Shown here one piece after another: positions 1 to 8,463 of a stretch of DNA of 64,000 nt. The notes under the pieces were generated by a model that saw nothing but the letters and a program-made list of their open reading frames with translations, searched no databases and had not been told where the DNA came from. How positions within the stretch are numbered: position 1 is the first letter of the stretch; each line of letters begins with the position of its first letter. The translations under genes and the position numbers were made by a program. This stretch comes from Phycicoccus endophyticus (GTDB lineage Bacteria; Actinomycetota; Actinomycetes; Actinomycetales; Dermatophilaceae): contig NZ_JAANCN010000012.1 of NCBI RefSeq assembly GCF_011326735.1, forward strand, positions 31,491 to 95,490, in the 5' to 3' direction.

Positions 1-92
1 CCGTTGTCGGAGACGACGACCTTCCCCTCGGCCTCGCGCTTCTCCTTGCACTTCACGCAGTAGAACTCGCCCTTGTAGGTCTCGTCGGACAT
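1..92 (-). CDS. DUF5679-type small protein, partial at window edge
   Basis: The N-terminal 30 codons read MSDETYKGEFYCVKCKEKRE and continue off the left edge. The CxxC pair and the lysine/glutamate-rich stretch behind it match the small actinobacterial DUF5679 family, whose members are about 50-60 residues with a presumed metal-binding zinc-ribbon-like knuckle. A strong AAGGAGG ribosome site lies 5-6 nt before the ATG. The function is unknown. Confidence 0.75.
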   Translation of the reverse strand, partial: MSDETYKGEFYCVKCKEKREAEGKVVVSDN

Positions 93-275
93 CGACGTCC
101 TCCTTGGTCACCGGCGGGGGAGGCCCCGGCGGGTGGCGCCGTCCGCGGACGGCCTGGACCCGCTCACCCTAGCGACGGCGAGGCCCCTGCTCGCGGTGAG
201 ACGGGCTCACCGGGCCGGGCCGGCGCAGGCGGGTGTCACCGCGCGTATCACCGGCCCCACCAGCCCCGGGAGTCG

Positions 276-281
276 TATGGT
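276..281 (+). promoter_or_regulatory. -10 hexamer TATGGT, leaderless start
   Basis: TATGGT is followed by 7 nt and then ATG 289, so transcription should begin at or next to the start codon. Confidence 0.45.
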
Positions 282-288
282 CGTCCTC

Positions 289-837
289 ATGGCCGGGCCC
301 GAGGTGGAGGTCCGCCGCAGCAGGCGGCGGCGCCGCACCGTGAGCGCCTACCGCGACGGCGGACGCACCGTCGTGCTCATCCCGGCCTCCTTCTCGGCCG
401 CGGAGGAGGCCACCTGGGTGGAGCGCATGCTCACCCGGCTGGCCCGCGGCGAGCGGCGCCGCCCGGTCGGCGACGAGGCGCTCGCGGCGCGGGCCTCCCG
501 GCTCTCCGAGCGCTACCTCGGTGGGCATGCCCGGCCGACGAGCGTGCGCTGGGTCTCGACGATGGACAAGCGCTGGGCGTCCTGCACGCCGGCCGACGGC
601 ACCATCCGGGTCTCGGACCGCCTCCAGGACGTGCCGGCGCACGTCCTCGACTACGTCGTGCTCCACGAGCTCGCCCACCTGCTCGTCGCCGGTCACGGCC
701 CGGCGTTCTGGCGCCTGCTGGCCTCCTACCCGCGCCTCGAGCGCGCCCGGGGCTTCCTCGACGGCCTGGCCCACGCCTCCGGCATGCCCGCGTCAGAGGA
801 GCCCGAGGGCGACGCGGGCGGCGGCGACGAGGGGTGA
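289..837 (+). CDS. YgjP-like (DUF45) zinc metallopeptidase
   Basis: A 182-residue protein of the YgjP/WLM-type metallopeptidase family. The HELAH zinc site, followed by GHGPAFW with the third histidine ligand, lies in the C-terminal third. The N-terminal part carries a basic RRSRRRRR stretch. The start was chosen at ATG 289 because TATGGT (276-281) sits exactly 7 nt upstream, the leaderless pattern seen repeatedly here; ATG 277 is an alternative. Its 3' end overlaps the convergent NUDIX gene by 45 bp, so both C-terminal coding ends use the same DNA. The physiological substrate is unknown. Confidence 0.85.
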   Translation: MAGPEVEVRRSRRRRRTVSAYRDGGRTVVLIPASFSAAEEATWVERMLTRLARGERRRPVGDEALAARASRLSERYLGGHARPTSVRWVSTMDKRWASCTPADGTIRVSDRLQDVPAHVLDYVVLHELAHLLVAGHGPAFWRLLASYPRLERARGFLDGLAHASGMPASEEPEGDAGGGDEG

Positions 838-1374
838 CAGCTCGGTCCGGGTGTCCTCGGGTAGGTCGGCCACCGGCCACCAGCGCACCTCGAGGGACTC
901 CTCGCTGACCCGGGGCGTGGCGCCCGCGGGTGCCACCGCCGCATACCGCACGTCGAGGTGCTCGCGGCACCGGCCGAAGTCCCCCTCGAGGGTGTGGCGG
1001 TCCAGCTGCACCGGGTCGGGCAGGGGCGTGAGCCCCGGGATGCCCGACTCCTCGCGGGCCTCCCGGGCGGCGGCCGCCCACAGCGTGCCGTCCCCCGGCT
1101 CGAGGTGACCCCCGAGCTGGAACCACCGTCCGGCCCGGCGGTGGTGGGTGAGCAGCGCCCTGGTGCCCGTCGCGTCGAGGACGAGGCAGGAGGCCGTCAG
1201 GTGGGCCGGGGGGCCGCCGCGGGCGACCCCGTCCGGGTGCGCCGCGAGGTGGTCGAGGTAGGCCAGGCGCAGCGCCTCCTGGGCGGCGTCGGGGGCCAGC
1301 CAGTCGCGCAGGACCCGCCGGGCGTCGGCGTGCAGGTGGGCGAACGTCGGGCCGGAGTCGGCCCCGGGGCTCAC
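793..1374 (-). CDS. NUDIX hydrolase
   Basis: A 193-residue nucleoside-diphosphate-type hydrolase. The NUDIX box runs from GGHLEPGD to REAREESGI near the middle of the protein; the terminal REAREESGI part is a perfect metal-binding helix, while the first part has the GGHxExGD form common in actinobacteria. The GTG start overlaps the upstream DUF2342 stop codon (GTGA), which implies translational coupling. The substrate cannot be deduced. Confidence 0.88.
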   Translation of the reverse strand: MSPGADSGPTFAHLHADARRVLRDWLAPDAAQEALRLAYLDHLAAHPDGVARGGPPAHLTASCLVLDATGTRALLTHHRRAGRWFQLGGHLEPGDGTLWAAAAREAREESGIPGLTPLPDPVQLDRHTLEGDFGRCREHLDVRYAAVAPAGATPRVSEESLEVRWWPVADLPEDTRTELSPLVAAARVALGLL

Positions 1375-2735
1375 CCCTCGCCCTCGCCGCGCAGCAGCGC
1401 GTCGAGCTCGGCGTCGAGGTCGTCGGACGCGGGGCGGCGGGTGCGCTCGACGTAGCCCAGCGGGTCGTCGAGGTCGTCGGGGGAGGGGGCGAGGTCGGGG
1501 TGGCGCCACGCGGCGTCACGGGCCTGCGGGCCCCCGGAGTCCTCGAGGGCGCGGAAGAGGTTGGCCGCGTCGCGCAGCCGGCGAGGGCGCAGCTCGAGAC
1601 CGACGAGAGCACCGAAGGCCTTCTCGGCGGGGCCGCCCGTGGCCCGCCGGCGGCGCACCGCCTCCCCGAGGGCGTCGGCTGCCGGCAGGTGGCCGGCGAC
1701 CGCCCGCTCGGCGACGACGTCGACCCACCCCTCGACGAGGGCGAGCAGCGTCTCGAGCCGGCCGAGGGCGGCGACCTGGGCCGGTGAGTGCTGCGGGGCG
1801 AACATCCGCCCCTGGAGCGCCTCCTGCACCGCCTGCGGGTCGGACGGGTCGATCGAGGCGACCGCCTGCTCGATGCCCTCGGTGTCGATGGTGATGTCAC
1901 CCGCGTAGTCGCGCACGGCGGCGCGCAGACCCGCCGCGAGCCACGGGACGTCGGCGAAGAGTCGGACCCGTGCCAGCTCGCGCACCGCGAGGTAGAGACG
2001 GGTCTGCGGCTCGTCGACCTCGAGGCCCTGCGCCAGCTCGCGGACGGCGGCGGGCATGAGGACGACGTCCGGGGTCGCCACGAGCGGGAGGTTGACCTCG
2101 CAGCCGGTGAGCACCTCGCCCGCGAGGGTGCCGACCCCCTGGCCGAGCTGGAGGGCGAACATCGAGCCGTGCATCCGGCGCAGCATCGGGCCGGCCTGGT
2201 CGAGCATGCCCGCGAGACCTGGGGGCATGGCCTCCTCGGGCAGCGTCCCCAGCTGGCGGGTCATCGCCTCGCCGACCGCCCCGGAGACCCCCTCGGCCAC
2301 CGGCTCGACGAGGTCGGTCCACACCGGCATCGTCGCCTCCACCCACTCGGCCCGGCTCCACGCGGTGCCGTGCGCCGCGGGGGCGGTCAGGTCGGTGACG
2401 GTGTCGAGCCACAGGCCGGCGACGTGCACCGCCTCGGCGGCCTCGCGGCGCTCGGTGTCGCTCGCCAGCGCGTCACCGGCGGCGGCGACGGTCTTGCGGG
2501 CGGTGTCGGTGGCCAGCGAGACGTCGACGGGGTCCTCGCTCGGCGGGCCGGAGAACATCGCCCGGACCTGGCCCATGACCATCTGCAGCATCTGGGGGTC
2601 GACCCGGTCCAGCCCCATCCCACGGACCATCGCGGCGAGCTGCGGGTCCAGCTCGCCGCCGGTGAGCCCGCGCAGGGCCTGCTCCAGCTCGGGGGGCAGG
2701 TCGGGGGTCTCGTCGTCGTCGGCGTCGTCGGTCAC
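1371..2735 (-). CDS. DUF2342 zinc-dependent-metalloprotease-like protein
   Basis: A 454-residue actinobacterial protein of the DUF2342 family, often labelled zinc-dependent metalloprotease or putative hydrolase. Recognisable blocks are the N-terminal LPPELEQALRGLTGG region, the central helix-rich part around LGQGVGTLAGEVL, the RELARVRLFADVPWL block and the later LETLLALVEGWVD block. From memory the family motif has a histidine after REAA in the third block; here that position reads RELAR, so a metal-dependent activity is doubtful for this copy. The GTG start is supported by AGGAG 7 nt upstream and an in-frame acidic N-terminus. It forms a two-gene operon with the NUDIX gene. Confidence 0.82.
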   Translation of the reverse strand: MTDDADDDETPDLPPELEQALRGLTGGELDPQLAAMVRGMGLDRVDPQMLQMVMGQVRAMFSGPPSEDPVDVSLATDTARKTVAAAGDALASDTERREAAEAVHVAGLWLDTVTDLTAPAAHGTAWSRAEWVEATMPVWTDLVEPVAEGVSGAVGEAMTRQLGTLPEEAMPPGLAGMLDQAGPMLRRMHGSMFALQLGQGVGTLAGEVLTGCEVNLPLVATPDVVLMPAAVRELAQGLEVDEPQTRLYLAVRELARVRLFADVPWLAAGLRAAVRDYAGDITIDTEGIEQAVASIDPSDPQAVQEALQGRMFAPQHSPAQVAALGRLETLLALVEGWVDVVAERAVAGHLPAADALGEAVRRRRATGGPAEKAFGALVGLELRPRRLRDAANLFRALEDSGGPQARDAAWRHPDLAPSPDDLDDPLGYVERTRRPASDDLDAELDALLRGEGEG

Positions 2736-2834
2736 GGCCGGTCTCCTGCAGCTCGGATGAGAGGATGTCGTTCCTGACCTACCCAACCACCGTGGCCGGA
2801 GAATCGTTCCGGACGCCGCCCCGCGAGGAGCCCC

Positions 2835-3269
2835 ATGCCCACCGATGACGCCGCGGTCGCGCTCGTCGCCGTCCGCGACGCACCGCTGTCGGTCGACGAG
2901 GTGCTCGCCGCCGTCCGCCACCCGGGGTGTGGCGGCGTCGCGCTGTTCGTCGGCGTGGTCCGCGACCACGACCACGGCGAGAGCGTCACCGGCCTCGGCT
3001 ACTCCGCCCACCCGAGCGCCGAGGCGACCATGGCGGACGTGTGCGCCGAGGTCCTCGCCTCGAGCGAGGCGGTCAGGGTGGCGGCGGTGCACCGCCGCGG
3101 TGACCTCGCCGTCGGCGACCTCGCGGTCGTCGTCGCGGCCTCGGCCGCCCACCGCGGCCCGGCGTTCGCCGCCTGTCGCACGCTCATCGACACCCTCAAG
3201 GAGCGCACCCCCATCTGGAAGCACCAGGCCCTCGCCGACGGCTCGAGCGAGTGGGTGGGGATGCCGTGA
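2835..3269 (+). CDS. moaE: Molybdopterin synthase catalytic subunit MoaE
   Basis: A 144-residue MoaE, the large subunit that transfers sulfur from the MoaD thiocarboxylate to precursor Z (cyclic pyranopterin monophosphate) during molybdenum cofactor synthesis. Family hallmarks are the GGVALFVGVVRDHDHG block, the AAVHRRGDLAVGD block and the C-terminal KERTPIWKHQ segment with the catalytic lysines. GAGGAG lies 5 nt before ATG. No other moa gene is nearby; instead it is translationally coupled (GTGA) to the PDZ/Lon-type protease gene. Confidence 0.95.
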   Translation: MPTDDAAVALVAVRDAPLSVDEVLAAVRHPGCGGVALFVGVVRDHDHGESVTGLGYSAHPSAEATMADVCAEVLASSEAVRVAAVHRRGDLAVGDLAVVVAASAAHRGPAFAACRTLIDTLKERTPIWKHQALADGSSEWVGMP

Positions 3270-4381
3270 GCGACCCCGCCGACGGGCTGCGGCTCGCCGA
3301 CTCGCCGGTGGCGCAGGTGCCGCCGCCCGCGCGCCACGCGAGCCGTTCGGCCGCCGTCGCGCTCATCGCGACGTTCGTCCTCGTCGTCGTCGCCGCCGGG
3401 CTGACCTTCGTCGGCCTCCCGTACGTCGTCCTCTCGCCCGGTCCGGCCACCAACGTCCTCGGTGACGTCGACGGCACGCCGGTGCTCTCGGTGTCCGGGG
3501 CGCGGACCTACCCCACCTCGGGAGCGCTCGACTTCACGACGGTGGCCTTCGACGGCGGCCCCGGCCGGACGGTCACCGTCTACGACCTGCTCGAGGCGTG
3601 GCTGCGCGACGACGTCGACACCGCGCCCGAGAGCGACTACTTCCCCGACGACGCCACCGCCGACGAGGTCGAGGCGGAGAACGCGGAGATGATGACCGAG
3701 TCCCAGGTCGTCGCCGCGGCGACCGCGCTGCGCGCGCTGGGGCGCACCGTGACGACCCACGTCGCCGTGGCGAGCGTCCCCGCCGGCGGGCCGGCCTCGG
3801 GAACGGTGCAGGAGGGGGACGTCCTCGTGAGCGTCGACGGCGTCGAGGCCAGCGACACCGCGTCGGTCAGGGCCGCCGTCCAGGCCCGTGAGCCCGGTGA
3901 CGAGGTCACCCTCGTCGTCCGGCGCGACGGGGACGAACGCACCCTCACGGTGCGCACGGGCTCCGCCGAGGACGGCACGACGGTCATCGGCGTGCTCCTG
4001 CGCACCGACTACGACCTGCCGGTCGACGTCACGCTCAACACCGGTCAGGTCGGCGGGCCCTCGGCGGGGCTGATGTTCTCCCTCGCGATCTACGACGCCC
4101 TCACCCCGGGGGCGCTCACCGGTGGTCAGCGGATCGCCGGCACCGGCACGATCGACGACGACGGCACGGTGGGCCCGATCAGCGGGATCCGGCAGAAGAT
4201 GGTCGGCGCGCGGGCCGCCGGCGCCCGGTGGTTCCTCGCGCCGGCCGACGACTGCGCGGACGCCGTCGGCCACGTGCCCGACGGCATGACGCTGCTGCGG
4301 GTCACCGACTTCGACGACGCCCGGGTCGCGGTCGAGGGCATCGCGGCGGACACCACCGACGACCTGCCCCGCTGCGGGTAG
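3266..4381 (+). CDS. YlbL-type membrane-anchored PDZ/Lon-type serine protease
   Basis: A 371-residue protein with one N-terminal transmembrane helix (about residues 22-45), then an extracytoplasmic region with a PDZ domain (around VPAGGPASGTVQEGDVL) and a C-terminal Lon-type (S16) domain. The catalytic serine lies in GGPSAGLMFSL and the lysine in GIRQKMVGARAAG, giving the Ser-Lys dyad. The family processes or degrades cell-surface proteins; in Bacillus YlbL is linked to the division inhibitor YneA. The GTG start overlaps the moaE stop by 4 nt. Confidence 0.9.
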   Translation: MSDPADGLRLADSPVAQVPPPARHASRSAAVALIATFVLVVVAAGLTFVGLPYVVLSPGPATNVLGDVDGTPVLSVSGARTYPTSGALDFTTVAFDGGPGRTVTVYDLLEAWLRDDVDTAPESDYFPDDATADEVEAENAEMMTESQVVAAATALRALGRTVTTHVAVASVPAGGPASGTVQEGDVLVSVDGVEASDTASVRAAVQAREPGDEVTLVVRRDGDERTLTVRTGSAEDGTTVIGVLLRTDYDLPVDVTLNTGQVGGPSAGLMFSLAIYDALTPGALTGGQRIAGTGTIDDDGTVGPISGIRQKMVGARAAGARWFLAPADDCADAVGHVPDGMTLLRVTDFDDARVAVEGIAADTTDDLPRCG

Positions 4382-4408
4382 GGCGCGGCGCGCGGGCCGC
4401 CCGTCGCG

Positions 4409-4951
4409 CTAGTCGAAGGTCGCGCGCAGGGCGTGGACCACGCCGGGGGCGATGTCCTCGCCGAGTGCCACCCGGTCGTCGCGGTCGTGGGCGCGCTGGC
4501 GCAGGAGACAGCGGGCCTGGCCGGCGCGGGTGACCGCCACGAGGAGGCGGACGTCGGCCCGGTCGGGATGCTCGGCCACTGCGGCCACCGCCTGGTCGGG
4601 GTCGCTCGGCAGGTCGCGCTCGGCACCCGGCGGCAGGACCACCCGCTCGAGGGCCAGTGCCGCGCCGACGACCTCCTGCGGCCAGGCGATCCGCGCGAGC
4701 AGGTCCTCGACGCCGTCGGCCTCGGGCAGCTCGTTCTGCTCGACCGCCGAGAGGGCGCCGTCGACGGTGTCGTGGCCCGCGAGCCCGGCCGCGAGCTGCG
4801 GCTCACGCCCGACGAGGTCGGCGGTGGGGACCAGGGCGAACAGCCGCAGGGGCTGGTCCCAGCCGGAGCGCGCCACGTGCCGCTCGGTGTCGAGTGCTGC
4901 CAGGGTCAGCGGGTCGGTCACGGGGCGGGCGCTGTCGGTCACGACGTCCAT
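4409..4951 (-). CDS. PPA1309 family protein
   Basis: A 180-residue cytoplasmic actinobacterial protein of unknown function. It shows the family's features: an N-terminal segment ending in HVARSGWDQPLRLFALVPT, a middle ELPEADGVEDLLARIAWP block and a C-terminal DDRVALGEDIAPGVVHAL block. The gene converges on the YlbL-type protease gene and is divergent from the UPF0182 gene, a neighbourhood recurring in actinobacteria. No catalytic motif is evident. Confidence 0.8.
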   Translation of the reverse strand: MDVVTDSARPVTDPLTLAALDTERHVARSGWDQPLRLFALVPTADLVGREPQLAAGLAGHDTVDGALSAVEQNELPEADGVEDLLARIAWPQEVVGAALALERVVLPPGAERDLPSDPDQAVAAVAEHPDRADVRLLVAVTRAGQARCLLRQRAHDRDDRVALGEDIAPGVVHALRATFD

Positions 4952-5016
4952 GGTGCCCGACCCGGCCCCGGCCCGGACTCGGCCCCGCGCCCGCGAGCAC
5001 GCTCAGCATCGCGAGG

Positions 5017-5022
5017 TAGGTT
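5017..5022 (+). promoter_or_regulatory. Putative -10 box TAGGTT for the UPF0182 gene
   Basis: TAGGTT would give a start about 42 nt before the GTG codon, leaving room for the GAGGAG ribosome site at about 5060. No convincing -35 was seen. Confidence 0.35.
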
Positions 5023-5070
5023 GGCCCCCGCTGTCGCACGACGACCCCGGGACACGGGACGAGGAGAGCT

Positions 5071-8000
5071 GTGAGTCGCTCGGACTGGTTCGACGGACCG
5101 ACCGACCCCGACGAGGGCGGACGCCCCGCGGGGGACGGCGGGGCGGGTGCCCCGCCCCGCCCGGTGCTGGCGCGCAGGCGCGGCCCGCTGCTGCCCACGG
5201 TGCTCGTGCTCATCGTCCTCGCCGTCCTCGCGGGCATCGGCGCCGACCTGCTCACCGACGTCTGGTGGTACGACTCGGTCGGGTACCGCGACGTCTTCGT
5301 CACCGAGCTGACGACCAAGGTGGTCATCTTCGCGGTGGCCGCGCTGGTCACCGCCGGGGCGGTCGCCGCCTCGCTCGTCGTGGCCTTCCGCACCCGTCCG
5401 GTCTACGTCCCCGTCACCCAGGCCCAGCAGGTGCTCGAGCAGTACCGCCAGGCCATCGAGCCGCTGCGCCGCATCGCGCTCGTCGCCATCCCTGCGGTGC
5501 TCGGCCTGCTCGCCGGCTCCGGGTCGATGGGTGCCTGGAAGACCTACCTGCTGTGGGCCAACGCCGTGCCCTTCGGCGTCGAGGACCCGCAGTTCCACCT
5601 CGACGTCGGCTTCTTCGTCTTCACCCTCCCGTGGCTGCGCTTCCTCGTCGGCTTCGTCACCGTCGTGCTCGTCCTGGCCTTCCTCGCGGGGGCGTTCACG
5701 CACTACGTCTACGGCGGTCTGCAGCTGCCCGGTCGTGGCCCCTCGACCCGTGCGGCGTACGTCCACCTCGGGGTGCTCGGCGCGCTCACCGCCCTGACCC
5801 GGGCGGCCTCGTACTGGCTGGACCGCTACTCGCGCTCCACCGAGAAGGGCTCGCTGCTCACCGGGATCACCTACACCGACGCCAACGCCGTGCTGCCGAC
5901 GAAGGCCATCCTCGCGGTCGCGGCCGTGATGACCGCCGGCTTCTTCCTCGCGGCCATCTGGAGCCGCAGCTGGCGGCTGCCCGTCATCGGCGTCGCGCTG
6001 CTCGTCGTCACCGCGGTAGTCGCGGGGACGATCTACCCGGCCCTCATCCAGTCCCTGCGGGTCCGTCCCTCGGAGAAGTCCCTCGAGGCCACCTACATCG
6101 AGCGCAACATCACGGCCACGAGTGCCGCCTTCGGCCTCGACCGGGTCGAGCGCATCCAGAACGAGGTCCCCGAGGAGGAGCCCTCGGACGCGTCGCTGCG
6201 CACGGACGCCGAGGAGATCCCCGGGGTGCGGATCATCGACCCCAACGTCGTCGCACCCACGTTCCGCCAGCTCGAGGGCGAGCGGGACTTCTACGCCTTC
6301 CCCGACACCCTCGACGTGGACCGGTACACGATCGACGGCACGGTGAGCGACGCCGTCGTCGCGGTCCGCGAGATGAGCCTGGACGGGCTGCCGGACAGCC
6401 AGCGCAACTGGATCAACGACCACACCGTCTACACGCACGGCTACGGCTTCTACGCCGCCTACGGCAACCAGCGCACCGCCGAGGGCGACCCCGTCTTCTT
6501 CGAGGGCGGCGGGCGCAACAACCTCGGCGACTACGAGCCCCGGATCTACTTCGGCGAGCTGTCGCCGCAGTACTCGGTCGTCGGCCAGCCCGAGGGCGCC
6601 GACGACCGCGAGTTCGACTACCCGGCGGGCACCGAGGGCGAGGTCGCCGTCCAGAACACCTACACCGGCGGCGGCGGTGTCGGGATCGGCTCGATGCTGC
6701 GACGGGTCGCCTACGCGGTGAAGTACCGCGAGGCGAACTTCCTGCTCTCCGACGCGGTCAACGGCAGCTCGCGCATCCTCGACCACCGCACCCCGCAGGA
6801 GCGCGTCGAGCGGGTGGCGCCGTGGCTGCAGCTCGACGGGAACGTCTACCCGGCCGTGGTCGACGGGCGCGTGCAGTGGATCGTCGACGGCTTCACGACC
6901 TCGGCGGACTACCCGAACAGCCGGCTGCTCGACCTCGCCGACGCCACGTCGGACTCGGTGGCCGAGCGCTCCAACGTGGTCCAGGTGCGCACCGGGGAGG
7001 TGAACTACGTCCGCAACGCGGTCAAGGCCACGGTCGACGCCTACGACGGCTCGGTGACGCTGTACGGCTGGGACACGAGCGATCCGCTGCTCCAGGCGTG
7101 GAGCAAGGCCTTTCCGGGGTCGGTGCGCCCGCTGTCGGAGATCTCCGGCGACCTGATGTCGCACATCCGCTACCCGCAGGACCTGCTCAAGGTGCAGCGC
7201 GACCTGCTCACCGAGTACCACGTGACCAACCCCGGTGACTTCTTCAGCGGTTCGGACCGCTGGCGCGTCCCGCGCGACCCCTCGCAGTCGGCCCAGGACC
7301 AGCCCGTGGTCTTCCAGTCCATCAAGCTGCCCGGCGAGGACAGCGCGTCGTTCTCGATCACCTCGCCGTTCGTGCCGGCGAGCAACACCGAGGGAGGCCG
7401 CGAGATCCTGCGGGGGCTGCTGGCCGTCGACGCCGAGGCGGGCAGCACCGCCGGCAAGCCCGCGGAGGACTTCGGCAAGCTGCGGCTCGTCGAGTACTCC
7501 TCGAACCAGGCGCCGTCCGGGCCCGGGCAGATCCGCAACCAGATCCAGAACTCGACGACCCGCTCGCAGAACCCGGCCGAGCCGCTCAACCTCGCGCAGT
7601 ACATCACGAACAACTCCGGCCAGGGCAAGACGCTGACCTTCGGCAACCTGCTGACCTTCCCGCTCGCGGGACGCACCTTCTACGTGCAGCCGATCTACGT
7701 CCAGGCCTCCAGCGGCTCGGGCTCCTTCCCCCAGAACAAGGTGACCGTCGCCGTCTACGGGACGAACGTGGCGTGGGGCGACACCCTGGAGCAGGCGGTC
7801 ACCGGGCTGTTCGGGGAGAGCGTCGGCGGGTCGGGTGGCGGATCCGGCGGGGACACCGGCGACTCCGGCGGTGGCGGGCCGGACCAGCCGAGCCCCGACA
7901 GCTCCCTCGAGCAGCAGCTGGCCGCGGCGATCGGCGAGATCCAGCAGGCCTACGCCGACGGGCAGGAGGCGCTCAGCCAGAGCGACTTCGCCGCCTACGG

Positions 8001-8136
8001 GGAGGCTCAGGACCGGCTGGACGCCGCGATCGAGAAGGCCCAGGGCCTCGCCGACCAGCTCGGCGTCGCGGCGCCGTCCTCGAGCGCGTCGCCCAGCCCC
8101 TCCGCCTCGGCATCCGCGGGCTCGGACTCGGGGTAG
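5071..8136 (+). CDS. UPF0182 family large membrane protein
   Basis: A 1021-residue protein of the actinobacterial UPF0182 family, function unknown. About seven hydrophobic helices occupy residues 30-330 (for example VLVLIVLAVLAGIGADL and VALLVVTAVVAGTIYPAL), followed by a roughly 550-residue soluble region that probably lies outside the membrane. The C-terminus has a Gly/Ser spacer, an acidic helical segment and a Ser/Pro/Ala tail (about residues 910-1021); the tail is low complexity, which is usual for the family. GTG start with GAGGAG 5 nt upstream. It is monocistronic and followed by tRNA-fMet. Confidence 0.92.
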   Translation: MSRSDWFDGPTDPDEGGRPAGDGGAGAPPRPVLARRRGPLLPTVLVLIVLAVLAGIGADLLTDVWWYDSVGYRDVFVTELTTKVVIFAVAALVTAGAVAASLVVAFRTRPVYVPVTQAQQVLEQYRQAIEPLRRIALVAIPAVLGLLAGSGSMGAWKTYLLWANAVPFGVEDPQFHLDVGFFVFTLPWLRFLVGFVTVVLVLAFLAGAFTHYVYGGLQLPGRGPSTRAAYVHLGVLGALTALTRAASYWLDRYSRSTEKGSLLTGITYTDANAVLPTKAILAVAAVMTAGFFLAAIWSRSWRLPVIGVALLVVTAVVAGTIYPALIQSLRVRPSEKSLEATYIERNITATSAAFGLDRVERIQNEVPEEEPSDASLRTDAEEIPGVRIIDPNVVAPTFRQLEGERDFYAFPDTLDVDRYTIDGTVSDAVVAVREMSLDGLPDSQRNWINDHTVYTHGYGFYAAYGNQRTAEGDPVFFEGGGRNNLGDYEPRIYFGELSPQYSVVGQPEGADDREFDYPAGTEGEVAVQNTYTGGGGVGIGSMLRRVAYAVKYREANFLLSDAVNGSSRILDHRTPQERVERVAPWLQLDGNVYPAVVDGRVQWIVDGFTTSADYPNSRLLDLADATSDSVAERSNVVQVRTGEVNYVRNAVKATVDAYDGSVTLYGWDTSDPLLQAWSKAFPGSVRPLSEISGDLMSHIRYPQDLLKVQRDLLTEYHVTNPGDFFSGSDRWRVPRDPSQSAQDQPVVFQSIKLPGEDSASFSITSPFVPASNTEGGREILRGLLAVDAEAGSTAGKPAEDFGKLRLVEYSSNQAPSGPGQIRNQIQNSTTRSQNPAEPLNLAQYITNNSGQGKTLTFGNLLTFPLAGRTFYVQPIYVQASSGSGSFPQNKVTVAVYGTNVAWGDTLEQAVTGLFGESVGGSGGGSGGDTGDSGGGGPDQPSPDSSLEQQLAAAIGEIQQAYADGQEALSQSDFAAYGEAQDRLDAAIEKAQGLADQLGVAAPSSSASPSPSASASAGSDSG

Positions 8137-8141
8137 CCGAT

Positions 8142-8171
8142 TTGAGTCCGGCGGCCCTCGTCGCGTAACCT
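8142..8171 (+). promoter_or_regulatory. Promoter of the initiator tRNA gene
   Basis: TTGAGT (8142-8147) and TAACCT (8166-8171) are separated by 18 nt. This puts the start near 8178, about 37 nt ahead of the mature tRNA 5' end. Confidence 0.6.
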
Positions 8172-8214
8172 CGTGGACATACCGAGCACGACCTACGGGA
8201 CGTGACTCACTCGA

Positions 8215-8288
8215 CGCGGGGTGGAGCAGCTCGGTAGCTCGCCGGGCTCATAACCCGGAGGTCGCAGGTTCAAATCCTGCCCCCGCTA
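8215..8288 (+). tRNA. Initiator tRNA-fMet (CAT anticodon)
   Basis: A 74-nt cloverleaf without an encoded CCA. The anticodon CAT is at 8249-8251. Three consecutive G:C pairs (GGG/CCC) flank the anticodon loop and position 1 (C) is unpaired with position 72 (T); both are hallmarks of the initiator and exclude elongator tRNA-Met. The T-loop reads TTCAAAT. It stands alone, with its own promoter upstream and a strong hairpin terminator 24 nt downstream. Confidence 0.97.
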
Positions 8289-8311
8289 CGGTGTGATGTC
8301 TCAGGACATCG

Positions 8312-8344
8312 ACAAGGCCCGAACCCGCAGGGTTCGGGCCTTGT
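8312..8344 (+). terminator. Terminator of the tRNA-fMet gene
   Basis: A perfect 15-bp stem (ACAAGGCCCGAACCC with its complement) closes on a 3-nt GCA loop and begins 24 nt after the tRNA. There is no long T-tract, as is usual in such genomes. Confidence 0.85.
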
Positions 8345-8463
8345 GCTGTCCCGGGGGCGGGCTCGGCAGGTGCTGGCCGGCTGGGCGTCGAGCCGCCGCC
8401 GGACGCTGCGGGATCGCCGAGACACGGCGGATTACCGGCGGGCCGCTCCCCGTTGGACAGGAC

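Noticed and set aside
1371..2735. Loss of the metal-binding histidine in the DUF2342 protein as a discovery
   Set aside because: The judgement depends on my memory of the family motif; without an alignment it is noted only in the feature.
8289..8463. Short reading frame between tRNA-fMet and the NADH dehydrogenase start
   Set aside because: It runs through the tRNA terminator hairpin and has no start signal; the protein similarity begins at GTG 8464.
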